NCBI RefSeq assembly: GCF_031348265.1 | Contig: NZ_CP133771.1 | Span: forward strand, 7,688,001-7,752,000 | Direction of reading: 5' to 3' | DNA: 64,000 bases | Source of the DNA: Streptomyces collinus | Lineage (GTDB): Bacteria; Actinomycetota; Actinomycetes; Streptomycetales; Streptomycetaceae | Made by a program: the position numbers and the translations under genes | The notes under the pieces: generated by a model | What the model was told of the DNA's origin: nothing | Seen by the model: the letters and a program-made list of their open reading frames with translations, nothing else | Database searches by the model: none | Shown: positions 8,544-17,372 of the stretch, piece after piece | Layout of the letters: each line of letters opens with the position of its first letter | Numbering within the stretch: position 1 is the stretch's first letter

Positions 8544-9574
8544 CTGTGAGGCAGTGAGTCAGAGGCCGTATCCGATTCCACGGATACGGCCTTTTGATCA
8601 TTTCTCCGGGCGGGGAGCGCCGGCCGGTTGTCGCTGGTGGCGATCCTGGTCGCCATGTCGGCGAGCTGCCTGCACGCCTGCGCGATCTCCCGCTCGGTCT
8701 GGGTGCGCTCACCGACGGCCACTCCGAGCAGAAGCGCGGTCAGCGAAGCGGAAGCGTTGAACGCCTGCAGGGTGAGCATGCTGGTGAGCAGATCCTGACC
8801 TTCGAACGGGCCGGACCCCTGCCCGGCCGCGACGATCGCGAAGATCGACACGGCGAGGGCGCAGGGCGCGGACCCCGCGAGCCCGAAGCGGAAGCCGGCC
8901 CAGATCAGCAGCGGGAAGCCGAGGAACAACAGCGGTGTGTCGCCGGTCTCGACGAAACCGACACACACCGTGGCCGCCACCAGCAAGACCACCTCTGCCC
9001 ACCGGGACAGCGAGATACCCCGGGGCCATCGGGCCGAGCGGAGCACGAGCAGCAAGGGTGTGACCGCCAGGACGCCCATCGCGTCGCCGGTCCACCAGAC
9101 CGACCAGGCCGACGCGAAGTCTCCGGCATCCAGCACTCCGGTGAGGGCCAGCGTTCCGCTGCCGACCGTGGCGCTGACCAGCATCCCGGTGAAGGCGCCG
9201 AAGAAGATCAGGGCCAGTGCGTCCCGCAGCCGGTTCAGGTCGCTGCGGAACCCGGCACGGCGCAGCAGGGCGTACGAACAGACCGGCGCGAGCGTGTTGC
9301 CCGCCGCGATCGCGAGGACGGCCGGCAGCGAAGGCCCCAGGGTGACGTTGACCAGGAACGCGCCGAGGGCGATCCCCGGCCAGACCCGCGGCCCGAACAG
9401 CAGCAGACTCGCCAGCGCGATGCCGCTCGGTGGCCACAGCGGAGTGATCTGGTCACGGACCAACTGCTGGAGCAGCCCCAGCTCGGCAGATCCGTAGTAC
9501 AGCACGGCGACGGCGCAGATCTCCAGGACGGCCCAGCCGCCGCGCCGGGACCATGTCTGCGGCGCGACAGCCAT
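8525..9574 (-). CDS. MASE1-domain integral membrane protein, C-terminus antisense to tRNA
   Basis: A 349-residue protein with about eight hydrophobic segments and the MASE1 signature PLWPPSGIALASLLLFGPRVWPGIALGAFLVN. Family knowledge: MASE1 is a membrane sensor domain normally joined to kinase, GGDEF or phosphatase outputs. Here only a short coiled-coil tail (ERTQTEREIAQACRQLADMATRIA) follows, with no output domain. The last 20 or so codons are read from the antisense of the tRNA terminator and the stop falls in the T-arm of tRNA-Pro, so the true C-terminus may have been replaced. The ATG at 9574 begins the conserved part. It is 105 bases downstream of the SpoIIE phosphatase gene, a possible partner. 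Confidence 0.82.
8564..8595 (+). terminator. Rho-independent terminator after tRNA-Pro
   Basis: GGCCGTATCCG (8564-8574) pairs perfectly with CGGATACGGCC (8581-8591) across a 6-base loop and is followed by TTTT. This is a strong 11-bp stem terminator 20 bases after the tRNA. It also lies within the 3' part of the antisense MASE1 reading frame. Confidence 0.92.
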
Positions 9575-9679
9575 CGGGGACCTCCGCTTCGACAGCCCCC
9601 CGACCATCATCCGCCGGATCCCCGGGATCCTCCACAACACCGCTGAACCGCTTGATCAGTCCTCACGGGCGTGCGGGCG

Positions 9680-11011
9680 TCAGGCGGGCGGGGTGCGCAG
9701 AGCGAGGATGGCCATGTCGTCGTGACCGTCGCTGGGGTGGTGATCGGCCAGGGCACACACGAAGTCCCTCAAGGGCAGGGTGCTGTGAACCGCGGCGAGT
9801 TCGGTCAAGTCGTCCAGGCTCTCGTCGAGGGAGTGGGAGGGATGCTCGATCAGGCCGTCGGTGAAGAAGACCAGGGTGGTCCCGGGGAACAGCAGGCGGG
9901 AGTGGTCGGGGCGGGGTTCCCCGGGGTCGACCCCGAGCGGCAGCCCGGGCTCGGCGGTCAGGATCTCGACCCGGCCCTCCGGGGTGATCAGCAGGGGCGG
10001 GACATGCCCCGCGGTGCTCCAGCGCAGACGCCAGCCGGGCGCCTCCCGCTCGATCCGGGCCAGAGCGGTGGTCGTGACGGGGTTGTCCGTGAGGGCTTGG
10101 AGCGTGCGGTCGAGCCGGGTCAGGACCGCCCCCGGTGAACTGCCCCCGTCGAAGAGCAGGGCCCGCAGCATGTTGCGGGTGGACGCCATCGTGGCAGCGG
10201 CGTGCAGGTCGTGCCCGACCACGTCGCCGATGACGACCGCCACGACATCGTCGGGCAGCGGAACGGCGTCGTACCAGTCCCCGCCGAGCTTGCTGGGTTC
10301 CGCGGCAGGCCGGTAGACGGCCGCGGCGGTGAACGGTCCCAGGTCGGGCAGCGCGGGCAGCAGGAGCCGCTGGAACTGCTCGGCACCGACGCGCACCTGT
10401 TCGAACAGGCGGACGTTCTCGATCGCGATGCCGGCCGCGCTGGCCAGGGCCATCACGACGTTCTCGTCATGGACGTCGAAGGGCTGCCCGTCGCGCCGCT
10501 CGGAGAGGTACAGGTCGCCGTAGATCTCGCCGCGGACGCTGATGGCGACGCCGAGCAGGGTCCGCAGGTGCGGATGCCCGGACGGGAAGCCGACGGACGC
10601 GGCATGGGCCGGGATGTCACTGATCCGCAGGGGCTCGGGGTGGCTGATCAGGTGCCCGAGGACACCCCGGCCGGTCGGCAGGCCGGTACCCGCCAAATCG
10701 GCGCGCTCATGCTCGGACAGGCCGGCGGTGATGAACTGCTCCAGATGATCACCGGTCTCGTTGAGCACGCCGAGGGCCCCGTAATGGGCGCCGACCAGAT
10801 CCATGGCGGTGGTCACGATGCGGTGCAGTACCGCGGGCAGCTCCACCTCACGGCTGATGGCCACCACGGCGTCCAGCAGACCCTGCATGCGGTCCATCGC
10901 GTCCAGGAGGGCGCGCAGTTGCTCGTCGATCCGGCCCAGCTCGCTGCGCAGGCGTACGTGCAGCTCGGGCAGGTGTGGCTGCCCCGGGAACGGGTCCTGC
11001 TCTGCCGCCAT
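9680..11011 (-). CDS. GAF-domain SpoIIE-type PP2C phosphatase
   Basis: A 443-residue cytosolic protein. A short helical N-terminus precedes a GAF domain (about residues 50-205; AMDLVGAHYGALGVLNETGDHLEQF, LGVAISVRGEIYGDLYLSE) and a SpoIIE/RsbU phosphatase domain (about 215-440). The metal-binding aspartates of PP2C are present in LGGDWYDAVPL, VIGDVVGHD and DGHDDMAILAL. Family knowledge: these enzymes dephosphorylate anti-anti-sigma factors and so control alternative sigma factors. No kinase or anti-sigma gene is adjacent. The MASE1 gene follows on the same strand. Confidence 0.93.
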   Translation of the reverse strand: MAAEQDPFPGQPHLPELHVRLRSELGRIDEQLRALLDAMDRMQGLLDAVVAISREVELPAVLHRIVTTAMDLVGAHYGALGVLNETGDHLEQFITAGLSEHERADLAGTGLPTGRGVLGHLISHPEPLRISDIPAHAASVGFPSGHPHLRTLLGVAISVRGEIYGDLYLSERRDGQPFDVHDENVVMALASAAGIAIENVRLFEQVRVGAEQFQRLLLPALPDLGPFTAAAVYRPAAEPSKLGGDWYDAVPLPDDVVAVVIGDVVGHDLHAAATMASTRNMLRALLFDGGSSPGAVLTRLDRTLQALTDNPVTTTALARIEREAPGWRLRWSTAGHVPPLLITPEGRVEILTAEPGLPLGVDPGEPRPDHSRLLFPGTTLVFFTDGLIEHPSHSLDESLDDLTELAAVHSTLPLRDFVCALADHHPSDGHDDMAILALRTPPA

Positions 11012-11059
11012 CGCGTACGCCTCCCGGCCGGAGGTCGGTCACGTGATAGAGCTTAGGCC

Positions 11060-11596
11060 TCAGATCACGCAGCCCGCATGCGCCAGCGCCTGCTTCAGCA
11101 GCACCCCGTGCCCGCCCGGCATCTCGCTCTGCACCGCCTCCGAGACGGCCTCCTGCGGGCTGAACCACACCAGGTCGAGGGCGTCCTGCCGGGGCCGGCA
11201 GTCACCCGTCACCGGCACGATGTAGGCGAGGGACACCGCGTGCTGGCGCGGGTCGTGGTACGCGGTGATGCCCTGCGTCGGGAAGTACTCCGCGACCGTG
11301 AACGGCTGGAGCGACGCCGGGACCCGGGGCAGCGCGACCGGGCCGAGGTCCTTCTCCAGATGGCGCAGGAGGGCGTCGCGGACGCGTTCGTGGTGCAGCA
11401 CGCGGCCGGAGACGAGTGTCCGGCTGACCGTACCGTCGGGGCCGATGCGCAGCAGCAGGCCGACGCTGGTGACTTCGCCGCTGTCGTCGACGCGGACCGG
11501 GACGGCCTCGACGTAGAGGATCGGCATGCGGGCGCGTGTCATCTCCAGTTCGTCGGAGGACAGCCAGCCGGGCGTGGTTTCGGTCATGTCAGACAT
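11060..11596 (-). CDS. DUF4916/NUDIX-family protein
   Basis: A 178-residue protein with the start TPGWLSSDELEMTRARMPILYVEAVPVRVD found in DUF4916 proteins, a family related to NUDIX hydrolases. The canonical NUDIX box (GX5EX7REUXEEXGU) is not evident; the matching region reads GRVLHHERVRDALLRHLEKDLG, so hydrolase activity is doubtful. The start at 11596 is the first Met, with MTETTPGW as a nearby alternative. It lies 48 bases upstream of the phosphatase gene on the same strand. Confidence 0.8.
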   Translation of the reverse strand: MSDMTETTPGWLSSDELEMTRARMPILYVEAVPVRVDDSGEVTSVGLLLRIGPDGTVSRTLVSGRVLHHERVRDALLRHLEKDLGPVALPRVPASLQPFTVAEYFPTQGITAYHDPRQHAVSLAYIVPVTGDCRPRQDALDLVWFSPQEAVSEAVQSEMPGGHGVLLKQALAHAGCVI

Positions 11597-11672
11597 TGCT
11601 TGATCATACTTTCAGCCGTTCGGACTTCCTGGGTAGCCGCTCCTGGAGATCTGTGACCGGCCACACGCCTGT

Positions 11673-12812
11673 TCAATCGTCCTCCTGCCCGTCGGTCTGC
11701 AGCCGGTAGACCCGCAGGGCGTTGTCCCGGCCTGCCCAGCGGGCGATCCGCAGCGCGTCCGGCAGGGCCAGTTCGTCGGCGTCCACCCGCTCCTGGAGCA
11801 GACCCGCCAGGCCCTGCCGGAAGGCGAGCGCCCCGAGGTGGTGGAACTCGGGCACACCATAGGCGTCGGAGCTGTACAGGAGTTTGCGGAACGGTGTGAT
11901 CTCCAGGGCCTCCGCGAGGACCGCACCGGCCCGGGCGGGGCCCACGTAGTGCAGGGTGAGGCCGACGTCGAGGTACACCTGCTGGAAGACCGCCGCCAGG
12001 TAGGCGGCCTGCCGCTGGTAGGGCCAGCAGTGCAGGAGCAGGACGGGGATCGTGCCGGCGGTGAGGTGCAGCCAGTCCGTGAGGAGGGCCGGGTCGGCGC
12101 GGTGCAGCCGGATGTCGTCGTCGCCGAACCCGGTGTGCAGCTGGAGCGGCAGGCCGAGATCGACGGCCGTCCACAGCAGGTGCCGTACGAGGACCGGGTC
12201 GTCGAGGCGCCCGCCCCGTACGAGCCAGTGCCGGGCCGCCTCGGTGACCTCCGCGTCCGAGGGGCGGGCCGGGTCCAGGCAGAAGCCGGTGCGGTAGGCC
12301 GCCACCGACTTCACGGCCACCACGCCGGGCCGCCGCACGGCCTCCAGCGCGGCCGTGCGGAAGGCGTCCGCGTACGCGTCCGCTTCGACCCCGGCGGTCC
12401 CCACCGACTCCGCGACGCCCTCCAGCCGTACGACCTCGTACGCCGTCCCGCCCGCAGCCTCCGCGATGTCACCCGGCGTGGTGATCTGCCCGGGGACGTA
12501 GCCGGTGTCGACGCAGAAGACGTCCGTGCCCGTGGCGCGCAGGAAGCGGCGCTGCACCTCGCGCCAGCCCAGTTCCGAGCGGCGGGCGAGGTACTGCGCG
12601 GGAGGAGCGTGCCGGGGCAGGCCGAGCAGGGGAGCGCAGTGGCGGCGTACGGCCACGCCCACGGGGCTGTCGAAGGGCGAGACGCCCGGCCACGCCTGGC
12701 CCTCCGTGATGAGGGACTCGAAGGCCTCACGGCCGAGATCGGCCGTGACCGTGCCGTGGCAGTGGTGGTCGACCAGCCGCACGGAGTCGAGCGCCTCGCG
12801 GACCGCGCTCAC
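11673..12812 (-). CDS. Amidohydrolase, FluG N-terminal-domain type
   Basis: A 379-residue metal-dependent hydrolase of the amidohydrolase_2 (TIM-barrel) type. VDHHCHGTV near residue 14 gives the HxH metal site, QLHTGFGDDD and LLHCWPYQRQAAYLA supply further His ligands, and SSDAYGVPE the final Asp. It begins with GTG one base after the stop codon of the glutamine-synthetase-like gene, so the two are surely co-translated. Family knowledge: fungal FluG is a natural fusion of exactly these two domains. The likely role is hydrolysis of the gamma-glutamyl amide or ester product, but the substrate is not known. Confidence 0.9.
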   Translation of the reverse strand: MSAVREALDSVRLVDHHCHGTVTADLGREAFESLITEGQAWPGVSPFDSPVGVAVRRHCAPLLGLPRHAPPAQYLARRSELGWREVQRRFLRATGTDVFCVDTGYVPGQITTPGDIAEAAGGTAYEVVRLEGVAESVGTAGVEADAYADAFRTAALEAVRRPGVVAVKSVAAYRTGFCLDPARPSDAEVTEAARHWLVRGGRLDDPVLVRHLLWTAVDLGLPLQLHTGFGDDDIRLHRADPALLTDWLHLTAGTIPVLLLHCWPYQRQAAYLAAVFQQVYLDVGLTLHYVGPARAGAVLAEALEITPFRKLLYSSDAYGVPEFHHLGALAFRQGLAGLLQERVDADELALPDALRIARWAGRDNALRVYRLQTDGQEDD

Positions 12813-12813
12813 G

Positions 12814-14217
12814 TCAGTACTTCCAGCGGTACGCCGCCGCCACCCGGTCGTCGTCCAGCCCGGCGACGGACGCCGCTTCTCCCTGCCGCACGGCGATCAC
12901 CGCGTCGGCCAGGACCGGGCCGAGGGCCGCCCGCAGGACGTCGTCCGCGCGGAACTCCTCGACGGCCCGCTCCAGCGACACCGGCAGCCGCCGCACACCC
13001 CGGGCGGCCGCCTCCGCCTCGCCCAGGCCGGCCGGATCGCCGGTGGTCTCGTCCGGCAGGGCGGCGGACAACGTCAGGCCGTCCAGCCCGGCGGCGATCA
13101 GGGAGCCGATCGCGAGGTAGGGGTTGGCGGCCAGGTCGACGGGTTTGATCTCCAGGTTGGCCGCCCGGTCGCGCAGGCCCGCGGTGCCGGTGACGACGCG
13201 CAGCGCGGTCTCCCGGGTCTCACGGCCCCACGCGGTGAACACCCCGGCCCACTGGGAGGGCCTGAGCCGCAGATAGCTGGCGGGGCTCGGGGCGGTGACG
13301 GCCGTGAGGGCGGGCAGGTGGGCGAGGATGCCGGCCGTGAGCGACTCCGCCTCGGCCGTCATGCCGTACCGGCCCTCGCCCCCGGAGTGCAGACTGACAC
13401 CGTCACGCCAGGCGGACAGGTGGACGTGCCCGCCGTTGCCGACGCCCCGGCCCACGACGGCCGGGGCGAAGGACACCCTCAGCCCGTGCCGCCCGGCCAC
13501 CGCCCGCACGGTCTGCCGGACGAGCACGCTGCGGTCGGCCGCCGCCACCGGGTCGACCGCACCGACCGAGATCTCGAACTGCCCGGCCGCGTACTCGGGA
13601 TGGACCTGCTCGACGTCGATGCCCTGGGCCGCGCACGCCGCCAGCACGTCGGCGGTGTAGTCACCGAGCTCGACCTGCCGGGCCGCCCCGTACGCGGGGC
13701 CGGTCGTCGCGGGCACGAACGCGTCGCCGGGCGCGTCTCCCCGGGCCACGGTCCACTCGACCTCGATGGCGGACCTGAAGGTGAGGCCGTGCCGCCCGGC
13801 CGCCTCCGTGACCATCCGGCGCAGGAACGTGCGGGTGCAGCCGGGATGCCGTTCCCCGTCCTGTGTGACGCGGTCCACCGGAGCCCAGGCCCAGCCGGGC
13901 TGCCCGGCCAGCACGACGAGCCGGTCCAGGTCCGGGTAGAGGCGCAGATCGCCGTCGGGGGAGCCGAGGACGTCGGTGGTGACGATGGAGTCGTTCGCCA
14001 GGAACGTGTCGAACACCGGCGACATGCCGACGCCCCAGGCCGCCGCGGAGGCGAGCCGGGCCGTCGGGACGGTCTTCACCCGGCCGATGCCCGCGGTGTC
14101 GACGTAGGACAGCACCACACCGTGCACGCCCCGGCCGGCGAGCTCGCCGCTCAGCGCGGTGGCCCGCTCGACATCGCCGGGACGGCCGCCGGGTACGGGA
14201 TCGGCCAGGGTGGTCAT
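12814..14217 (-). CDS. Glutamine-synthetase-like gamma-glutamyl ligase
   Basis: A 467-residue type I glutamine-synthetase-fold ligase. Motifs include FRSAIEVEWTV (metal Glu), VGNGGHVHLSAW (the ATP/metal HVH segment), PASYLRLRPSQWAGVFTAWG, and NLEIKPVDLAANPYLAIGSLIAAGLDGL. The regulatory adenylylation Tyr loop is not seen. Family knowledge: such paralogues (GlnA2/3/4 and FluG types) join glutamate to amines such as polyamines or ethanolamine instead of ammonia. The ATG at 14217 is preferred because it is the first Met before conserved sequence; upstream residues are low-complexity. It pairs with the amidohydrolase behind it. Confidence 0.92.
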   Translation of the reverse strand: MTTLADPVPGGRPGDVERATALSGELAGRGVHGVVLSYVDTAGIGRVKTVPTARLASAAAWGVGMSPVFDTFLANDSIVTTDVLGSPDGDLRLYPDLDRLVVLAGQPGWAWAPVDRVTQDGERHPGCTRTFLRRMVTEAAGRHGLTFRSAIEVEWTVARGDAPGDAFVPATTGPAYGAARQVELGDYTADVLAACAAQGIDVEQVHPEYAAGQFEISVGAVDPVAAADRSVLVRQTVRAVAGRHGLRVSFAPAVVGRGVGNGGHVHLSAWRDGVSLHSGGEGRYGMTAEAESLTAGILAHLPALTAVTAPSPASYLRLRPSQWAGVFTAWGRETRETALRVVTGTAGLRDRAANLEIKPVDLAANPYLAIGSLIAAGLDGLTLSAALPDETTGDPAGLGEAEAAARGVRRLPVSLERAVEEFRADDVLRAALGPVLADAVIAVRQGEAASVAGLDDDRVAAAYRWKY

Positions 14218-14264
14218 ACGTCCTCCGCGGTTCTCCTGGTTCCTCTCCGGCGCAGGCGGAGCCG

Positions 14265-15077
14265 TCAGGGCTTCACGGCCACCGCTCCGTACTGCGGCAC
14301 CAGCACGGACGATCCGGGCTCCGCACGCCACTGCCCGCACGACACCATGCCCGGTTCGAGCACCTCGAGGCCCTCGAAGAACGCGGCGATGTCCGCGCCG
14401 CTGCGGGCGGTGATCGGGGGAGTGGCGTTCTCGTTCCAGAACTTCATGGCCGGGATCTGGCCCGCGCCGCCGAGCTCGTCGTCGAAGGTGGGGTGGGTGA
14501 GGACCAGGAAGCTGCCGGACGGCACCGCGGCCATGACCCGGCGCACGATGTCCCGGGCCTTCCCGACGTCGAGGACGAAGTTGAGGATGCCCAGCATCAT
14601 CACGGCGACGGGCTGCGTGAAGTCGAGGGTCTGCCCCGCCCGTTCGAGGATGGCGTCCGGTTCGTGCACATCGGCGTCGATGTAGGCGGTGACGCCGTCG
14701 TGGGTGCCGGTGAGCAGGGTGCGGGCGTGCACCAGCACGATGGGGTCGTTGTCGACGTAGACGATGCGGGAGTCGGGCGCGAGCCGCTGGGCGATCTCAT
14801 GGGTGTTGTCCGCCGTCGGCAGTCCCGTGCCGATGTCGAGGAACTGCCGCACCCCGCGCTCACCGGCCAGGAACGACACGGCCCGGCCGAGGAAGTCCCG
14901 GTCCGCGCGGGCGATGTCCCTGATGATCGGGAACATGCCGGCGACGTGCTCGCCGACCTGCTGGTCGACCTCGTAGTTGTCCTTGCCGCCGATCCAGAAG
15001 TTCCACACGCGCGCGTTGTGCGCCACACCGGTGTTCAGCCTCGCCGACCCTCCCGAAGGGGTGTGGCCATCACTCAC
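14265..15077 (-). CDS. SAM-dependent methyltransferase, DUF574 (Methyltransf_19) family
   Basis: A 270-residue protein with the characteristic actinobacterial pattern ARVWNFWIGGKDNYEVDQQVGE, then the SAM-binding FLDIGTGLPTADNTHE, VYVDNDPIVLVHARTLL and DFTQPVAVMMLGILNFV. The family is abundant in Streptomyces and mostly unassigned. The GTG at 15077 is chosen because a GAGGAGAGG ribosome-binding site precedes it; the longer reading has an Arg-rich artificial N-terminus. It sits 47 bases upstream of the glutamine-synthetase-like gene but no functional link is visible. Confidence 0.9.
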   Translation of the reverse strand: MSDGHTPSGGSARLNTGVAHNARVWNFWIGGKDNYEVDQQVGEHVAGMFPIIRDIARADRDFLGRAVSFLAGERGVRQFLDIGTGLPTADNTHEIAQRLAPDSRIVYVDNDPIVLVHARTLLTGTHDGVTAYIDADVHEPDAILERAGQTLDFTQPVAVMMLGILNFVLDVGKARDIVRRVMAAVPSGSFLVLTHPTFDDELGGAGQIPAMKFWNENATPPITARSGADIAAFFEGLEVLEPGMVSCGQWRAEPGSSVLVPQYGAVAVKP

Positions 15078-15225
15078 GACTCGTCCTCTCCTCGCACGCC
15101 CGACCCGAACCGGTCGTCGCCGCCATTGTGCCGCTCCGATGATCACGCTGTCCCGGGAATCGGCGGAGCGGGCACGGCGGTCGGCGCCGGCGGCTCGCAG
15201 GGAGTCGATCGCCGTGCCGGACGGC

Positions 15226-16041
15226 TCAGTTGGGGCTCGGGGCGGGTGACTTCCCGGCCAGGACGTCCTTGAGCCGCTGGGTGCCCTGCTGCACGGCCTG
15301 CTGCGCGGAGTCGTTCTCGTCGCCGTCGAGCCCGCCCGCCGTGACGGTGATGGCGTCGTCCCCGACGCGCACGGCGGCGACGTCCAGGGTCAGCGTCGCG
15401 TCGTCGCCGCCCGCCGAGCCCTGCACCGTCACGCGCAGCCCCTGACGGGCGTCGCCGACCTTGGGCAGGGAGATCTCGATGACCTGGACGGTGCGCTTCT
15501 GGCCGCCGTCGGTCACGGTGAACTGGTCGCACTTCTCCGGCAGGGTGCCCATCCAGTCCAGGGAGTCCTGCAGGCCGGTGCGGTCGTAGGAGGCGACCTG
15601 GTACAGCAGGCGGGAGTCGCCCTGCTGGAAGCCGCGCAGCTCGGACGCGCCCGACGGCCTGCCCAGCAGATCGTCGTCGAACAGCGAGTCGAGGAGCCGC
15701 TGGCAGTCGGAGGCCTGGGCCTTGGCGGTGAGGAAGTCGGAGACGTCGACGGTGCCGATGAGCAGGCTGTCGTGCCAGTTCTCGGCCTCCGTGTCCTTCA
15801 CCTGCGTCCAGTCGTCCTCGATGTCCGCCTCGGTGATCAGCGCGGTCCGGGCGCCGTCCGTGGAGAGGGTGGCGGTCGGAGAGGGGGTTTGCCGCCGGCC
15901 CGCGACCTGTGACGCGGTGACGCCCTGGACGTCCGTACCCTCCGTGCCGCCGTCGTCCGAGCAGGCGGCCGTGCACAGCAGCGTGCCTGCCGCCAGGGCG
16001 GGGGAGAGAACGCGGACGAGCCGGGACGGACGACGGGTCAT
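15226..16041 (-). CDS. Putative lipoprotein, hypothetical
   Basis: A 271-residue secreted protein with a type II signal peptide: RRPSRLVR, a hydrophobic stretch and the lipobox TAAC, giving Cys27 as the lipidated residue. The rest is a soluble domain with two further Cys in SDCQRLLDSL and PEKCDQFTV that may form a disulfide. The general shape resembles sensor-domain or LpqN-like lipoproteins of actinobacteria, but I cannot assign a family. It should be anchored to the outer face of the membrane. Confidence 0.82.
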   Translation of the reverse strand: MTRRPSRLVRVLSPALAAGTLLCTAACSDDGGTEGTDVQGVTASQVAGRRQTPSPTATLSTDGARTALITEADIEDDWTQVKDTEAENWHDSLLIGTVDVSDFLTAKAQASDCQRLLDSLFDDDLLGRPSGASELRGFQQGDSRLLYQVASYDRTGLQDSLDWMGTLPEKCDQFTVTDGGQKRTVQVIEISLPKVGDARQGLRVTVQGSAGGDDATLTLDVAAVRVGDDAITVTAGGLDGDENDSAQQAVQQGTQRLKDVLAGKSPAPSPN

Positions 16042-16157
16042 CGGGAGTGCCTCCTCGGAGCGTGACGCGTGCCCTCAGCGCACCACCGGCGCCGAACGCC
16101 CACCACCGGCGCCGGACCGTTCGGGTGAGCGCCGCCGGGGGCGCCCGGGGCTCACGC

Positions 16158-16576
16158 GACCGCCGTCCCGTCGGTGATCTGGCCGGCATCGCCGACCTGG
16201 TCGAGGGCTTCGCGGGCCCCGTCCAGAGGTGCGTTCTGCACCGCGACCCGGCGGTGTCCGGCGCCCTGCCGCACGAAGTCCAGGCGGCGGCCTTCCGGGT
16301 CGTCCAGGAGGCGCTGACCAACGTGCGCCGGCACGCCGCCGACGCCACGGAGGTCACCGTCCGCCTGACCTGCCCCGCCGGCCGTCTGGAGGTCACCGTG
16401 ACCGACGACGGCCACGGCGGCACCCAGTTCCCGGAGGCCGCGCACGGCGGTGGCTTCGGCATCGTCGGCCTCACGGAACGGGTGACGGCACGGGGAGGCG
16501 AGCTGCACGCCGGGCCGCGTGCGGGGATGGGGCAGCGGGGTGGCAGGTGCGGGCGGTGTTCCCGGCGGGGAAGTAG
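16158..16576 (+). pseudogene. Remnant of a NarL-type sensor histidine kinase
   Basis: One frame encodes LPHEVQAAAFRVVQEALTNVRRHA (N box), LEVTVTDDGHGG (G1 box) and GGFGIVGLTERVTARGGELHAGP (G2 box), clearly the HATPase domain of a HisKA_3 kinase. The terminal VRAVFPAGK followed by TAG is in a different frame, so a frameshift lies near 16525-16545. The membrane and dimerisation/phosphoacceptor His regions are missing; homology begins near 16158. No cognate response regulator follows. This is a decayed gene. Confidence 0.85.
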
Positions 16577-16617
16577 GAACGGACCTCGGGACGGCTCCAC
16601 TCCTGGCGCCGGAGCCC

Positions 16618-16663
16618 GCACACGCTGTTCAATGAGGCTGCACACATTGCACACGCCGTTCGA
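16618..16663 (+). promoter_or_regulatory. Direct repeats upstream of XRE-cupin gene
   Basis: GCACACGCTGTTCAA (16618-16632) and GCACACGCCGTTCGA (16649-16663) match at 13 of 15 bases and start 31 bases apart, three helical turns. Between them TGCACAC is repeated at 16639 and 16648. The array ends 15 bases before the GTG start of the XRE-cupin gene and is a good candidate operator for it. Confidence 0.45.
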
Positions 16664-16678
16664 GCAGAGGAGCCGCCC

Positions 16679-17320
16679 GTGTCACCCGCCGTCGTGCCGC
16701 CCCTCGGCGCACGCATCCGGCAGGCGCGCCTGGAGCGCGGCAGGAGCCTGCGCGCGCTGGCCCGGGAGGTCGGTGTGTCGCCGAGTCTCGTGTCGCAGAT
16801 CGAGACCGGCAAGAGCCAGCCGTCGGTCAGCACGCTCTACGCGATCACGACGGCCCTGGGCATCTCCGTCGAGTCCCTCTTCGACATGCGGGAGAGCGTC
16901 GTCGCGTCCTCGCCCGGGGCGTCACCCGGCACCGTGCCGCACGCCCTGGCCGCCCTCGCCGCCGAGCCGGGGCGGCGGATCGGGCCGCTGGTCGGCGCAG
17001 GCGGGCGCGAGACGCTGGAACTGGACTCGGGGGTCGTCTGGGAGCGTCTGGGGCGCGTGCCGGGCGCGGAGACCGGCTTCCTGCTGGTGACGTACCGGCC
17101 CGGCGGCTCCTCCTCCGGCTCCGGCGCGCTGATGCGGCACCCGGGCACGGAGTACGGCTACCTCACCTCCGGCGAGCTGGTCCTCACCCTCGGATTCGAG
17201 GAGTACACGCTGCGGCCGGGCGATTCCGTCTGTTTCGAGTCGACGACACCCCACCGCTACCGCAACGATGGAGAGGTACCGGCGGTGGGCGTCTGGTTCG
17301 TGTCCGGCGATGTTCAGTGA
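16679..17320 (+). CDS. XRE-family regulator with C-terminal cupin
   Basis: A 213-residue regulator. The helix-turn-helix is at about residues 10-67 (SLRALAREVGVSPSLVSQIETGKSQPSVSTLYAI) and the cupin at about 140-210 (MRHPGTEYGYLTSGELVLTLGFEEYTLRPGDSVCFESTTPHRYRN), where His, Glu and His could bind metal or ligand. GTG start with AGAGGAG upstream. Family knowledge: these regulate uptake or breakdown of a small molecule. It directly precedes the M24-E1-amidohydrolase operon on the same strand and is most likely its regulator. Confidence 0.93.
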   Translation: MSPAVVPPLGARIRQARLERGRSLRALAREVGVSPSLVSQIETGKSQPSVSTLYAITTALGISVESLFDMRESVVASSPGASPGTVPHALAALAAEPGRRIGPLVGAGGRETLELDSGVVWERLGRVPGAETGFLLVTYRPGGSSSGSGALMRHPGTEYGYLTSGELVLTLGFEEYTLRPGDSVCFESTTPHRYRNDGEVPAVGVWFVSGDVQ

Positions 17321-17372
17321 CACTTGACACCCATCGCGCACGGGCGTTCACTCCGGAGTGGGGGTGGTCGCC

